Shown here: piece after piece, positions 55,336 to 64,000 of the stretch
How the letters are laid out: each line of letters begins with the position of its first letter
How positions within the stretch are numbered: position 1 is the first letter of the stretch
DNA from: Clostridia bacterium
GTDB lineage: Bacteria; Bacillota_A; Clostridia; Lachnospirales; Cellulosilyticaceae
NCBI GenBank assembly: GCA_029239935.1
Contig: JARBTY010000003.1
Location: 1 to 64,000 of the forward strand
Direction: 5' to 3'
DNA length: 64,000 nucleotides
Notes under the pieces: model-generated
The model's input: only the letters and a program-made list of their open reading frames with translations
What the model was told of the DNA's origin: nothing
Databases searched by the model: none
Translations under genes and position numbers: made by a program

Positions 55336-56655
55336 TTATTTTTTGGAACGAATTGCGGTTTTAGCTGTACGAATGCTCTGCACCAGTTCGCGTTTTGCTG
55401 GGCAGATATATGAGCAGCATCCACATTCTATGCAGTCCATTCCATTATCTTTTAAAAAGTCCTCAAATTTTGAGTTTAGAGCTTCCATATGAATCGTATT
55501 AGGTACTAATTGCATTGGACAGACCTCTACGCATTTGCCGCAGCGTATGCAGTTTGATGTTTTTTCTCCACTGATTTCTTTTTTAGTAAAGCAAAGAATA
55601 GCTGATGTCCCTTTTACAACCGGAATATCAATATTTGAGATAGCTGTTCCCATCATCGGGCCGCCTGAAATAATCTTAATCGTATTTTCTTCGTCCCACC
55701 CAGCATGCTCTAAGAGTTCACGGTAAGAAGTCCCTACTCTGACTTTCAGGTTGCATGGGTTTTTAACGCCACTTCCTGATACGGTTACTATTCTTCTCAT
55801 AATGGGTCTTCCTTTGGTAACTGTCCGCCATATAGCGATCATTGAATCAATATTATACACCATACATCCAATATCAATCGGCAGTTTTCCGCTTGGAACT
55901 TCCCTGCCAGTGGCAGCAGAAATAAGATGCTTTTCTGAACCTTGAGGATACTTCGTGTGAAGTTTCACTACCTTGATTCTATCTGTTTGCTCCGCAAGAG
56001 CAGTAAGTTTTTCTAAAGCATCTGGCTTATTATCCTCTATACCAATAACTGCTGTTGCTTTTGTGAAGACATGGAGAAGTATTTTTAAGCCTTCTATGAT
56101 GCGTTCACTTTCTTCTAGCATAACCCGGTGATCAGAAGTTAGATAAGGCTCACACTCTGCGCCATTAATGATAATGAATTCAACTTCTTTGTCTGGGGGA
56201 GTGGATAGTTTAACATGGGTTGGAAATGCAGCTCCTCCCATACCAACAAGCCCTGCTTCTTTAACAATGTTAATAAGCTCATCTTTGGTTAATGTTTCAT
56301 ATGAGCTTTTTGCATTTTCACACATATAGTCAGCTTCTTCATATTCAAAGTCATTTTCTATGACAACGCAAGTATCTTTAACGCCTTTAAATGTCATGCG
56401 CTCTTCTACTGCTTTTACTACACCAGATATACTGCTGTGAATAGGCGATGATACAAATCCATTGGCATCTCCTATTTTTTGTCCTACTAATACTTTATCA
56501 CCTTTTTTTACTAATGGCTTACAGGGTGCACCTATATGCTGAGACATTGGAAAAACGAGTTCTCCTTTAGGCATTAATACCTCAATAGGCTTCGAACTTG
56601 TAGATTCCTTGTTATAGTTTGGGTGAATTCCTCTTTTAAAGGTTAAACCTTTCAT
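55336..56655 (-). CDS. rnfC: Rnf complex subunit RnfC
   Basis: The 439-residue protein has a barrel-sandwich N-terminal domain, the NADH/FMN-binding GMGGAAFPTHVKL, and two 4Fe-4S motifs near its C-terminus (CIRCGKCVEVCP and CIECGCCSYICP). It reduces NAD+ at the cytoplasmic face. Start is the ATG at 56655 (MKGLTFKRGIHP) with AAAGGGGG before it. First gene of the rnf operon. Confidence 0.96.
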   Translation of the reverse strand: MKGLTFKRGIHPNYNKESTSSKPIEVLMPKGELVFPMSQHIGAPCKPLVKKGDKVLVGQKIGDANGFVSSPIHSSISGVVKAVEERMTFKGVKDTCVVIENDFEYEEADYMCENAKSSYETLTKDELINIVKEAGLVGMGGAAFPTHVKLSTPPDKEVEFIIINGAECEPYLTSDHRVMLEESERIIEGLKILLHVFTKATAVIGIEDNKPDALEKLTALAEQTDRIKVVKLHTKYPQGSEKHLISAATGREVPSGKLPIDIGCMVYNIDSMIAIWRTVTKGRPIMRRIVTVSGSGVKNPCNLKVRVGTSYRELLEHAGWDEENTIKIISGGPMMGTAISNIDIPVVKGTSAILCFTKKEISGEKTSNCIRCGKCVEVCPMQLVPNTIHMEALNSKFEDFLKDNGMDCIECGCCSYICPAKRELVQSIRTAKTAIRSKK

Positions 56656-56763
56656 ATTTATCCCCCTTTTAAATTTATTGACTAAAAACAATTATAACAT
56701 CTTCACCAAGATATACAATATTTGTTTTTTTTTTAACTACTTTTGTCAAGTAACCGAGTGACT

Positions 56764-57315
56764 CTAAATGCTCTCATGATGTATTTTATCAATATTTTCT
56801 TGTAAGTAATTTCCTATCCATTGAATAATCTCTAAGTCTTGAATCGGTACACCATCCAGAACTTTTTTGATCTCCTCTGTATCACATGTAAAACATGCCT
56901 GATTGTAGTGATGCACATAACTATACCTGATTTCTGGCTTAGCTAATATCAGTGTAGTCATCGTACTCGGCATGTCCCCAATCGGCAGTCTGTCTATATG
57001 ATCATACTGCATTGTTGCCATAAGCCTAGTACCTTCCCCAGGTTTACTGGTAATCTCTAACTTGCCTTCACACTCCTCGCAAAGCTGATTTAAAAATGGG
57101 ATACCGAGGCCCACTTTTCTAAGTTTTCTGCTTGTTACAAATGGATCTTTTATACCCTTTAATAACTCATCACTCATCCCTTTGCCGTTATCGATTAGTT
57201 CAATAGTCAACAAGTTATCAGCCAGATTTTCTGTTATACCAATAATCACATGGGTTGCTTCTGCTCTTATACTATTTTGTGCAATATCCAATACGTGAAG
57301 TGCTATCTCCTTCAT
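56764..57315 (-). CDS. orphan GHKL (histidine-kinase-type) ATPase
   Basis: The 183-residue protein has a HATPase_c domain only: N-box LDIAQNSIRA, G1 DNGKGM, G2 GLGIPFL, about residues 5-110. There is no phospho-acceptor histidine, sensor or membrane part. A C-terminal region of about 70 residues with one CFTC motif follows. Similar proteins are found beside hydrogenase or redox genes in Clostridia and are called sensor kinases or anti-sigma factors; the role is unknown. It lies about 108 bases upstream of rnfC, same strand, so it may regulate Rnf. Confidence 0.82.
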   Translation of the reverse strand: MKEIALHVLDIAQNSIRAEATHVIIGITENLADNLLTIELIDNGKGMSDELLKGIKDPFVTSRKLRKVGLGIPFLNQLCEECEGKLEITSKPGEGTRLMATMQYDHIDRLPIGDMPSTMTTLILAKPEIRYSYVHHYNQACFTCDTEEIKKVLDGVPIQDLEIIQWIGNYLQENIDKIHHESI

Positions 57316-57332
57316 CCTTCAGACTCCTTTGA

Positions 57333-57371
57333 GCATAAAAAAGAACTAAGCTTTCTTAGTCCTTTTTATGC
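57333..57371 (-). terminator. terminator of serC-serA
   Basis: A long stem of about 17 pairs (57333-57350 with 57355-57371) with one wobble and one bulge, U-rich on the minus strand. It follows the serA stop by 5 bases. Confidence 0.82.
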
Positions 57372-57375
57372 TAAA

Positions 57376-58533
57376 TTATTTAGTTAAAATACGTACACCA
57401 ACAATATTTTCTATATTCTTAATATTCTTAATATTATTCTCTGAAACTTTTGTGTTTGTATCAATGATTGTATAAGCCCATTCGCCTTTGCTTCTATTCA
57501 TCATATCTTGAATGTTAATACCTTCATCAGCAATAATAGCTGTGATTTTCCCAATCATAGCAGGTATATTTTTATGAATAATAGCTACTCTATAGTCGGT
57601 TCCCCATACCATTGAACATTCCGGGAAGTTAACTGAGTTAACGATATTACCACTTTCAAGATACTCCTTCACCTGCTGTACAGCCATAACTGCACAGTTT
57701 TCTTCAGACTCTGGTGTAGAAGCTCCTAAATGAGGCAATGTAATAATGGCTTCATTGTCCATGACTTCCTCTACCGGAAAGTCTGTTACATATTTAACAA
57801 TTTGACCTTCTTTGATGGCTTCAATCAAGTCCTGATTATTTACTAAAGTATCTCTTGAAAAGTTAAGAATACGTACTCCAGGTTTCATCTTTGCAAAGGT
57901 CTCTTTGTTAAACATATATTTAGTAGCATCTACAAGAGGTACATGTATTGTCAGATAGTCTGATTCACTTAATACCTCTTCTAAAGATGTCGCATGCTTG
58001 ATATGTCTTGATAAGCCCCAAGCTGCATTAATAGAAATATAAGGATCATATCCTATAACTTCCATACCTAAGGATTGAGCAGCATTTGCGACCATAACAC
58101 CAATAGCACCTAACCCAATAATACCTAACTTTTTGCCTAAAATCTCAGGGCCTTGAAAATCCCCTTTGCCTTTTTCGACTTCTTTAGCGATATCCGTTTT
58201 AAGTGTCTTTGCCCAATTGATTCCCTCTACTACTTTACGAGAAGAAAGAAGGAGTCCTGCTATAACAAGTTCTTTCACGGCGTTGGCATTGGCTCCTGGT
58301 GTATTAAAAACGACAATTCCAGCTTTTGCGCATTCATCAACTGGAATGTTATTAACCCCGGCTCCTGCTCTTGCAATAGCTTTGACTGTATCTGGCAGCT
58401 CTATACCCTGCATCTTTGCACTTCTCACCAAAATAGCATCTGCTTGGTCTAATGCATCGGTAATCTGGTACTGGTCCCCAAATAGCGCTAGTCCACTTTC
58501 GGAAATTTTATTTAAGGTCTGTATCTTATACAC
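57376..58533 (-). CDS. serA: D-3-phosphoglycerate dehydrogenase
   Basis: The 385-residue protein has the D-2-hydroxyacid dehydrogenase fold: a Rossmann GKKLGIIGLGAIG motif, substrate-binding arginine in FSRDTLV, HLGAST with the catalytic histidine, and a C-terminal ACT domain (about 312-385) for serine feedback. It makes 3-phosphohydroxypyruvate, the first step of serine synthesis. Start is a GTG at 58533 with AGGAGG eight bases before it. It lies 13 bases after serC. Confidence 0.94.
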   Translation of the reverse strand: MYKIQTLNKISESGLALFGDQYQITDALDQADAILVRSAKMQGIELPDTVKAIARAGAGVNNIPVDECAKAGIVVFNTPGANANAVKELVIAGLLLSSRKVVEGINWAKTLKTDIAKEVEKGKGDFQGPEILGKKLGIIGLGAIGVMVANAAQSLGMEVIGYDPYISINAAWGLSRHIKHATSLEEVLSESDYLTIHVPLVDATKYMFNKETFAKMKPGVRILNFSRDTLVNNQDLIEAIKEGQIVKYVTDFPVEEVMDNEAIITLPHLGASTPESEENCAVMAVQQVKEYLESGNIVNSVNFPECSMVWGTDYRVAIIHKNIPAMIGKITAIIADEGINIQDMMNRSKGEWAYTIIDTNTKVSENNIKNIKNIENIVGVRILTK

Positions 58534-58546
58534 GTTTGTTTCCCTC

Positions 58547-59623
58547 CTAGTTTTCTGCCTCAAATTTTTTCATAAACTCTACAAGTGCTTCAACACCTTC
58601 TTTAGGCATAGCGTTGTAGATACTTGCTCTCATACCACCCACACTTCTATGGCCTTTTAGATTAACAAAACCAGCAGCGGTGGCCGCTTTTACAAACTTT
58701 GTATCTAATTCACTGTCTCCTGTTACAAAGGTTACATTCATGAGCGATCGATCTTCTTTTGCAGCAGTTCCTTTGAAAAGTTTAGAGTTATCTAGGAAGT
58801 CATACAAAACCGCAGCCTTATCACGATTCATTTTTTCTAAGCCCTCAATGCCGCCTTTTGATTCAATCCATTCAAACACAAGTTTGAGCATATAAATCCC
58901 ATATGTAGGCGGTGTATTATACATTGATTCATTTTCTGCAAGAACTTTATAATCTAACATAGTTGGCACATTTTCTTTAGCATAACCTAATAAGTCATTT
59001 CTAATAATAACCAGTGTAACCCCTGCTGGTCCAAGGTTCTTCTGCGCACCGGCAAACAGAATGCCAAATTGACTGACGTCTATTTTTTCGGATAAGATAC
59101 AAGAAGATACATCGGCTACCAATGGTACGTCCCCTGTGTCTGGGAATGTGGTAAATTTTGTGCCATAAATGGTATTGTTAGCACATATATAGAAGTAGTC
59201 TGCATCTGGCGTGAATTGTGCTTTGTCAAAACTTGGTATATGAGAATAATTATCTGCTTTAGAGGATGCAACAATATTAACTTCTCCAAATTTTTTAGCT
59301 TCTTTAAGCGCTTTTGAAGCAAACATTCCTGATTCGATATAATCTGCTTTATTGGAATTTCTAAATAGATTAAGAGGTACCATAGCAAACTGAAGAGACG
59401 CGCCTCCTTGTAAAAACAATACAGAATAGTTATCTGGTATACTCATTATTTTTCTTAATTTTGTTTCAGCATCTCCAATAATTGCTTCATAATCTTTGGA
59501 ACGATGACTCATTTCCATGACACTCATACCACTGTTTTCATAACCTACAAGTTCTTTTTGTGCTTTTTCCAAAACTTCAAGCGGCAAAACAGCTGGTCCT
59601 GCGGAAAAATTGTATACTCGCAT
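58547..59623 (-). CDS. serC: phosphoserine aminotransferase
   Basis: The 358-residue PLP enzyme starts MRVYNFSAGPAVLPLEVLE, the SerC signature, with the PLP lysine in FAGAQKNLGPAG. It transaminates 3-phosphohydroxypyruvate to phosphoserine. Start is the ATG at 59623 with TAGGAGGG before it. Together with serA it forms the serine pathway; serB is not in the window. Confidence 0.96.
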   Translation of the reverse strand: MRVYNFSAGPAVLPLEVLEKAQKELVGYENSGMSVMEMSHRSKDYEAIIGDAETKLRKIMSIPDNYSVLFLQGGASLQFAMVPLNLFRNSNKADYIESGMFASKALKEAKKFGEVNIVASSKADNYSHIPSFDKAQFTPDADYFYICANNTIYGTKFTTFPDTGDVPLVADVSSCILSEKIDVSQFGILFAGAQKNLGPAGVTLVIIRNDLLGYAKENVPTMLDYKVLAENESMYNTPPTYGIYMLKLVFEWIESKGGIEGLEKMNRDKAAVLYDFLDNSKLFKGTAAKEDRSLMNVTFVTGDSELDTKFVKAATAAGFVNLKGHRSVGGMRASIYNAMPKEGVEALVEFMKKFEAEN

Positions 59624-59690
59624 TTTATACCCTCCTACAAATGGAAATCTCATATTTTTAAAATTCTAAAGAACAGTCTTTAATGATAAA

Positions 59691-59719
59691 ATTATAGATA
59701 AATTTTTGATATTAGTCAA
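59691..59719 (-). promoter_or_regulatory. sigma-A promoter of serC-serA
   Basis: On the minus strand TTGACT (59714-59719), 17 bases, perfect TATAAT (59691-59696). The leader to serC is about 60 bases with no riboswitch or T-box visible. Confidence 0.85.
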
Positions 59720-59760
59720 TCTTTTAATATATTTGATAAAAATTTAAAAAAGTTTGTTGA

Positions 59761-60696
59761 TTAGGACAGTGTGGCTACCATAACAGCTTTAATGGTGTGC
59801 ATTCTATTTTCTGCCTCATCGAATACCACTGAATACTTGCTTTCAAAAACGTCTTCTGTCACCTCATTGCCTTTTACGGCAGGTAAGCAGTGCATGAAAA
59901 TCATTTGCGGATTATTGACTTTATTGATAAGTTGTGTATTCACTTGATACGGGCGCAACATGTCAACTCGTTCTTTGGCTTTATCCTCTTCACCCATCGA
60001 GCACCAAACATCTGTATAAACTACATCTGCACCCAATACCTCGTCAACCTTTTCTGTGATAACCACTTTGCTTCCTGTTTCTTTCGCATAGACTTCACAT
60101 ACACTTACATGTTTTTCATCAGGCCAAAGCGTTTGAGGGGCAATAATAAAAATATCGATGCCCATCTTACTGCAGCCGATAAGCAGGCTGTTGGCCATGT
60201 TATTTCTGCCGTCTCCAATATAAACAAACTTTTTGCCCTCTAATGATCCAAGATGTTCTTTCATGGTCAATAAATCTGCCAAGATTTGTGTAGGATGGTA
60301 CAAGTCTGTAAGTCCATTATAAACAGGTACCCCGCTGTACTTGGCTAAATCCTCCACAACTTTTTGAGAAAATCCTCTAAACTCAATACCGTCGAACAAC
60401 CGGCCCAGTACTCTTGCGGTGTCTTCTACACTCTCTTTATGACCCAACTGGATATCATCTTTTCCTAAATATTCTGGATGTGCCCCTTCATCTACACAAG
60501 CTACTGTAAATGCACATCGGGTTCTTGTAGAGGGTTTTTCAAATATAAGGGCTATATTTTTGCCTTCCAAGAGATTGCCTTTTATACCCATCATTTTTTT
60601 AGATTTAAGTTCACTTGCTAAATCAAGCAAATAGGTTATCTGCTGTTTTGAAAAATCATGTAATGTTAATAGTGACTTACCCTTTAATCCAAACAT
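59761..60696 (-). CDS. argF: ornithine carbamoyltransferase
   Basis: The 311-residue protein has the carbamoyl-phosphate loop [28 protein letters not shown] (ornithine-binding SMG) and HCLPA, the OTCase set. It makes citrulline from ornithine and carbamoyl phosphate. Start is the ATG at 60696 with AGGAGG upstream. It stands alone, without other arg or arginine deiminase genes, but an ArgR-type operator overlaps its promoter, favouring a biosynthetic role. Confidence 0.95.
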   Translation of the reverse strand: MFGLKGKSLLTLHDFSKQQITYLLDLASELKSKKMMGIKGNLLEGKNIALIFEKPSTRTRCAFTVACVDEGAHPEYLGKDDIQLGHKESVEDTARVLGRLFDGIEFRGFSQKVVEDLAKYSGVPVYNGLTDLYHPTQILADLLTMKEHLGSLEGKKFVYIGDGRNNMANSLLIGCSKMGIDIFIIAPQTLWPDEKHVSVCEVYAKETGSKVVITEKVDEVLGADVVYTDVWCSMGEEDKAKERVDMLRPYQVNTQLINKVNNPQMIFMHCLPAVKGNEVTEDVFESKYSVVFDEAENRMHTIKAVMVATLS

Positions 60697-60708
60697 CTTA
60701 TCTCCTCC

Positions 60709-60751
60709 TGTATAATTATTAATAAATTGCATTTTTATTAATAATTATACA
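60709..60751 (-). promoter_or_regulatory. ArgR/AhrC-type operator of argF
   Basis: Two perfect 15-bp inverted arms (60709-60723 and 60737-60751) enclose a 13-base spacer. The right part reads, on the minus strand, TATTAATAAAAATGCAAT, agreeing with the Bacillus ARG box pattern CATGAATAAAAATGCAAG at 15 of 18 positions. The operator covers the -10 of the argF promoter and runs to the ribosome binding site. The consensus is recalled from memory. Confidence 0.6.
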
Positions 60752-60771
60752 CTATAATATGATTTTTTCAA
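60744..60771 (-). promoter_or_regulatory. sigma-A promoter of argF
   Basis: On the minus strand TTGAAA (60766-60771), 16 bases, perfect TATAAT (60744-60749), lying within the outer arm of the operator. Confidence 0.72.
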
Positions 60772-60786
60772 TATCTATTCATTAAA

Positions 60787-61515
60787 TTATTGAGGTTCTT
60801 GCAAAAGGGTTAATTCTTGTTCTGTAAGCGGTCTGTAGGAACCTAACTCCAAATTCTGTGGGAGCTCTAGTCCACCCATCTTAATTCTCTTGAGATAAAC
60901 AACTTCTTTGCCTACAGCCATAGTCATACGTTTCACTTGATGGAACTTTCCTTCACTAATTGTAATATAAGCTTCTGACAGTTCTCCTGAATGAATAATT
61001 TGTAGTTTTGCCGGCCGGTAAGCCGTCCCGTCTGCAAGGACTATACCTTCCGCAAACTGTTTAACATCCTCTTCTGTAAGGATGCCATCAATCTTTGCGT
61101 AATATACCTTATCTACATGGTTTTTAGGAGATAATAAGCGATGTGAAAGCTTGCCATCATTGGTGAGCAAAAGCAGCCCTTCCGTATCTTTATCCAGCCG
61201 GCCTACCGGACATAGGGATTTATTCTTGTCAATCGGCAGGAGGAGATCTAGAACTGTCTCATGTCTTTCATCTTCAGTTGCCGTGATTACTCCAGCTGGT
61301 TTATTGAGCAAGTAGTAGTAGTACTCACTATAAAAAGCCATTTTACCATCCACCCTTACCACCGCTTCTTCAATAACAAAACTAAAATCGGGTTTCATCA
61401 CAGTTTTTTCATTTAAAGTGACCCTTTTTTGTTTGATTAACTTATGCACTTCACTTCTGCTGCCATATCCAATATGTGCTAAATATTTATCTATTCTTAT
61501 TTTTTTATTTTGCAT
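60787..61515 (-). CDS. rsuA: 16S rRNA pseudouridine synthase (RsuA family)
   Basis: The 242-residue protein has an N-terminal S4 domain (about 5-65) and the RsuA/RluB catalytic domain with GRLDKDTEGLLLL, which carries the catalytic aspartate. It makes a pseudouridine in rRNA, most likely at position 516 of 16S rRNA. It lies five bases after the preceding methyltransferase gene, so both rRNA-modifying genes share a transcript. Confidence 0.88.
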   Translation of the reverse strand: MQNKKIRIDKYLAHIGYGSRSEVHKLIKQKRVTLNEKTVMKPDFSFVIEEAVVRVDGKMAFYSEYYYYLLNKPAGVITATEDERHETVLDLLLPIDKNKSLCPVGRLDKDTEGLLLLTNDGKLSHRLLSPKNHVDKVYYAKIDGILTEEDVKQFAEGIVLADGTAYRPAKLQIIHSGELSEAYITISEGKFHQVKRMTMAVGKEVVYLKRIKMGGLELPQNLELGSYRPLTEQELTLLQEPQ

Positions 61516-61519
61516 TGTA

Positions 61520-62884
61520 TCACCCCATCATCCGCCAGCTTGGCGGATATTGATTTTTCAAACTACCATTTTGTGCTTTGACCCATCCTAACGGATAGCC
61601 ATCTACACATAGTACATGATATCCTTTATCTGCTTCATATAAAAGGGTTTCTCCCTTTAAATACCTTTTTACATTTTCATCGTCACTTTTTAGATTAATA
61701 ACCGATTTGAACATAGCTTGTCCATATCCTAGCACTAGTCCATGGTAAGGCTCAAAACGCTTATTTTTCATTTCTCCAAGCAGCATCCCACTTCTCATGA
61801 CTCTTAGCCCTGATAAATCCGGCGCACCTTCTGGCACCAGATAAAGTCTGCCCTGTATCTCAGTTACAGCTTCTTCTAAAGAGATATGGGTGTATTTTTG
61901 TATAAAATCTGCTGCCTCCTTATACGCTTTGATACGCGTTTTAATCACCTGATGCATGGACGCTTCTTTTTCTGTTCCTTCTTTTTGCAGCAGACAGACA
62001 AAATGTCCTTCTCCCTTTAAATGATGGGGCCATAATCTTACAGCTCCTGCAATCTGCACATCTCCATTGACCCATTCCGGATGTGCCTTTTGCATCCCTG
62101 CTTTTGGCTCTAGGGGAATAACTTTAAACTCAGTATGTTTCATTAAAAACTCATGTATCATTCCTTCGTTTTCTTCAGGGGAAAAGGTACATGTGGAATA
62201 TAAAATCATTCCGGTGGGTTTGAGCATCTGCGCTGCATCCTCTAAAATATCTCTTTGAAGTCCACAGCAAACTTCGGTATTGTAAGTTTCCCAATTTTTA
62301 ATCGCTTCTTCACTTTTTCTGAACATGCCCTCCCCTGAGCAGGGTGCATCAATGAGAATCTTATCAAAATAGCCTTTACATTTAACAGCCAACTTTTTAG
62401 GTGTCTCGCTGGTAATGATAACGTTTCTTGCCCCAAAATTTTCTATATTTTTTAACAGCGCCCGTGCTCTTGAGGTACTGATATCATTGGCAACAAGCAC
62501 TCCTGTTTGCCCCAGTCTTGCAGCTATCTGGGTCGACTTACCGCCTGGTGCAGCACATAAATCCAGTACTTTATCCCCTTTATCAATAGGGATATACGCT
62601 CCAGGCGCCATGGCACTGGGCTCTTGCATATAGTATAAACCGGCATAATAATAAGGATGCTTCGTAGGCTTCGCTGTATCCTCATAATAAAAACCTTCTT
62701 GACACCAAGGAACCTTTTCCGTCTCTTTAAAGGGGCTTATTTTTTCCCAATCCTCCATAGAAACTTTTAAAGTATTAACTCTAAAGCCTTGGTACTTAGG
62801 GAGGTCATAAGATTTTAAATAAGTTTCATACTCGTCTTTTAGTAATGTTTTCATTTTTATTTCAAACTCTGCTGGTAATTTCAT
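61520..62884 (-). CDS. RsmB/NOP-family RNA m5C methyltransferase (RsmF-like)
   Basis: The 454-residue protein has a class I SAM domain with DLCAAPGGKSTQ, and both family cysteines, DAPCSGEG and YSTCTFSP, the second being the nucleophile. An N-terminal RNA-binding region and a C-terminal PUA-like part complete the RsmF/YebU layout. It methylates cytosine in rRNA. It is paired with the pseudouridine synthase. Confidence 0.9.
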   Translation of the reverse strand: MKLPAEFEIKMKTLLKDEYETYLKSYDLPKYQGFRVNTLKVSMEDWEKISPFKETEKVPWCQEGFYYEDTAKPTKHPYYYAGLYYMQEPSAMAPGAYIPIDKGDKVLDLCAAPGGKSTQIAARLGQTGVLVANDISTSRARALLKNIENFGARNVIITSETPKKLAVKCKGYFDKILIDAPCSGEGMFRKSEEAIKNWETYNTEVCCGLQRDILEDAAQMLKPTGMILYSTCTFSPEENEGMIHEFLMKHTEFKVIPLEPKAGMQKAHPEWVNGDVQIAGAVRLWPHHLKGEGHFVCLLQKEGTEKEASMHQVIKTRIKAYKEAADFIQKYTHISLEEAVTEIQGRLYLVPEGAPDLSGLRVMRSGMLLGEMKNKRFEPYHGLVLGYGQAMFKSVINLKSDDENVKRYLKGETLLYEADKGYHVLCVDGYPLGWVKAQNGSLKNQYPPSWRMMG

Positions 62885-62948
62885 GTTTTTTCCTCACATT
62901 ATAGTCTGCAAATCATAAGTTATATTTTATATTTATCATAATAAACCT

Positions 62949-63653
62949 TTAAAAGGTTAATCTCTCGCCAATTAATAAAGGTGAAAACCCTAAATAATCC
63001 GCCGCAACAAGATGATATTGAATGCCCCCGCACAGTCCCTGTAATGCACCCTGCCATGACTCCGCATCATGCAGATGTCCATAGACCACATGAACTATAG
63101 GATATTTTTGAAAAAGCAATGTAAAAGGAGATGTGGGGTCCTCTCTATTGGCCGGCGGATAATGCATCATTACTATAATCTGCTGAGCATTTTTATTAAG
63201 TGCATCTTCTAGCGATAGCTTTAGTCTAATCAGCTCTCTATCTAATATTTTTCCATCGGCTTCATGGTCTGTTAAACCATTAGGGCATGTCCATCCCCTC
63301 GAACCGCATATCCCAATCTTTCCAATACAATAAGCCTTATTTTGCAGGAAATATAGTGTTTCATAAAGCTTATTAAGCTTTCCAGGTCTATCCCACCAGT
63401 AGTCGTGGTTACCCCGAATACATATCTTTTGCCCTGGCAATTTTTCAAGCCTATCCAAATCTGCTTTCGCCTCATCCAGTCTCATCCCCCACGAAATATC
63501 CCCTGGAATCAGCACAACATCTTGATCATCAACTATTTTAATCCAATTTTCAAATAAAACATTCATATGATTAGTCCAATTTTCACCAAATATATCCATG
63601 GGCTTGTTGGAACTATTTGATAAATGGAGATCTGCAATGGCAAAAATTCTCAT
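62949..63653 (-). CDS. metallophosphoesterase
   Basis: The 234-residue protein has the calcineurin-like motifs in order: IADLHLS, PGDISWGM, RGNHDYWW, MMHYPP and YGHLHDA, giving a two-metal active site. The substrate is unknown. It is cytosolic, with no signal. It lies 64 bases upstream of the RNA methyltransferase gene and downstream of an M23 peptidase gene. Confidence 0.9.
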   Translation of the reverse strand: MRIFAIADLHLSNSSNKPMDIFGENWTNHMNVLFENWIKIVDDQDVVLIPGDISWGMRLDEAKADLDRLEKLPGQKICIRGNHDYWWDRPGKLNKLYETLYFLQNKAYCIGKIGICGSRGWTCPNGLTDHEADGKILDRELIRLKLSLEDALNKNAQQIIVMMHYPPANREDPTSPFTLLFQKYPIVHVVYGHLHDAESWQGALQGLCGGIQYHLVAADYLGFSPLLIGERLTF

Positions 63654-63716
63654 TCTTTTGGCTCCTCTTGCTTTTTAAGTATAGCATAGCATAATGTGTG
63701 TTACAATGAAACCTAC

Positions 63717-64000
63717 TCAAGCCCTGTAGACAAAATCCTTTAACTCAAGATACCTTAAGATATAGTAAGGATTTATCCAAAACTCCTCATTATCTTTGGT
63801 TTTTACAGCTATGCCTACATGTAAATGAACTGGAAATTCTCCCCTTGTTCCTTCTTTTCCATATCCACTATCTCCCATATCTCCGATATAATCTCCAGCG
63901 CTTACTGAATCCCCTTTCTTTACATGAACAGGATTTTGATTTAAATGAGCATAATAGAAATAGGCTCCTTCATGAGTTCGTATCCCTACTCTATAGCCTC
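63717..64000 (-). CDS. C-terminal part of an M23 family peptidase (partial)
   Basis: The last 94 codons of a gene running off the right edge. The visible part is a LytM/M23 domain with YYAHLN, GDMGDSGYG and the zinc-binding HLHVG (HxH). Such domains cut peptidoglycan cross-links, or act as regulators when the zinc residues are lost; here the visible histidines are intact. Its N-terminus and any membrane anchor are outside the window. Confidence 0.85.
   Translation of the reverse strand, partial: GYRVGIRTHEGAYFYYAHLNQNPVHVKKGDSVSAGDYIGDMGDSGYGKEGTRGEFPVHLHVGIAVKTKDNEEFWINPYYILRYLELKDFVYRA

Noticed and set aside
56700..56760. TTGACA upstream of rnfC as a sigma-A -35
   Set aside because: The nearest acceptable -10 is 23 bases away; a TATAAT nearer the gene has only a poor -35, so no promoter is called.
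58166..58660. Open frame of about 164 residues on the plus strand opposite serA and the serC end
   Set aside because: It runs antisense through two well-supported genes, has no binding site and its composition follows from their codon use.

Overview
This is a 64 kb piece of a low-GC, AT-rich Clostridia chromosome, most likely from the order Lachnospirales (Cellulosilyticum or a relative is my guess from gene style and order, not from a search). The grounds are the sporulation genes (sigK, spoIIP, gpr), a six-gene Rnf complex, MinCDE instead of a DivIVA-type system, Firmicutes-type L27 with its Prp protease, and the classic hrcA-grpE-dnaK-dnaJ-prmA-rsmE block. Almost everything is core housekeeping. 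I see no insertion sequence, prophage, CRISPR array, tRNA or rRNA. Nearly all genes lie on the minus strand; the plus-strand exceptions are sigK, an HPr-like gene, rpsT and a DacF-like carboxypeptidase.

Layout. 1-640: the first 12 codons of an exported protein behind a Fur-type operator, then a low-molecular-weight tyrosine phosphatase. 877-1539: sigK with a possible sigma-K-type promoter. 1677-6336: rnj, fur, DUF1292, ruvX, ireB and mtaB. 6337-7198: a gene-poor stretch holding a 30-residue membrane protein gene and, divergent from it, an HPr-like protein without the phosphorylatable histidine. 7191-11717: thiI, cysteine desulfurase, a lone CheY, rsmE and prmA. 11872-16690: the heat-shock operon with sigma-A promoter and perfect CIRCE. 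16715-22023: hemW, lepA, spoIIP and gpr, the last with a sigma-F-like promoter back to back with that of rpsT. 22516-29541: holA, comEC, a GerMN lipoprotein, a histidine kinase/response regulator pair and comEA. 31025-36503: rsfS, a cation antiporter, a nadD-yqeK fusion, yhbY, obgE, and the rpmA-prp-rplU operon behind an L21-type leader.

36507-51610 is the cell-shape and division region: RNase G, two radical-SAM tRNA/RNA genes, a short one-helix protein where spoIVFA-spoIVFB normally sits, mgsA, rodA, minE, minD, minC, an oversized PBP2, mreD, mreC, mreB, radC, maf and a DUF4321 protein. 51807-56655 is the rnfCDGEAB operon (ferredoxin:NAD+ oxidoreductase, ion pump), preceded by an orphan GHKL ATPase. 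57376-60771 holds serC-serA and argF; argF has an ArgR-like operator over its promoter. The window closes with a pseudouridine synthase, an rRNA cytosine methyltransferase, a metallophosphoesterase and the C-terminus of an M23 peptidase.

The most interesting thread concerns late sporulation. SigK appears to have a strongly shortened pro-sequence, and 39 kb away the canonical spoIVFA-spoIVFB locus holds only an 85-residue membrane stub with no protease gene. Together these suggest a lineage that has dropped, or is dropping, regulated proteolysis of pro-sigma-K. Other points worth a look are the tiny membrane protein / His-less HPr divergent pair, RNase G lacking its zinc-link, the 1047-residue PBP2, and the GHKL ATPase next to rnf. 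No wholly new system is evident. Start codons were re-chosen in many genes from ribosome-binding-site position and family N-termini.
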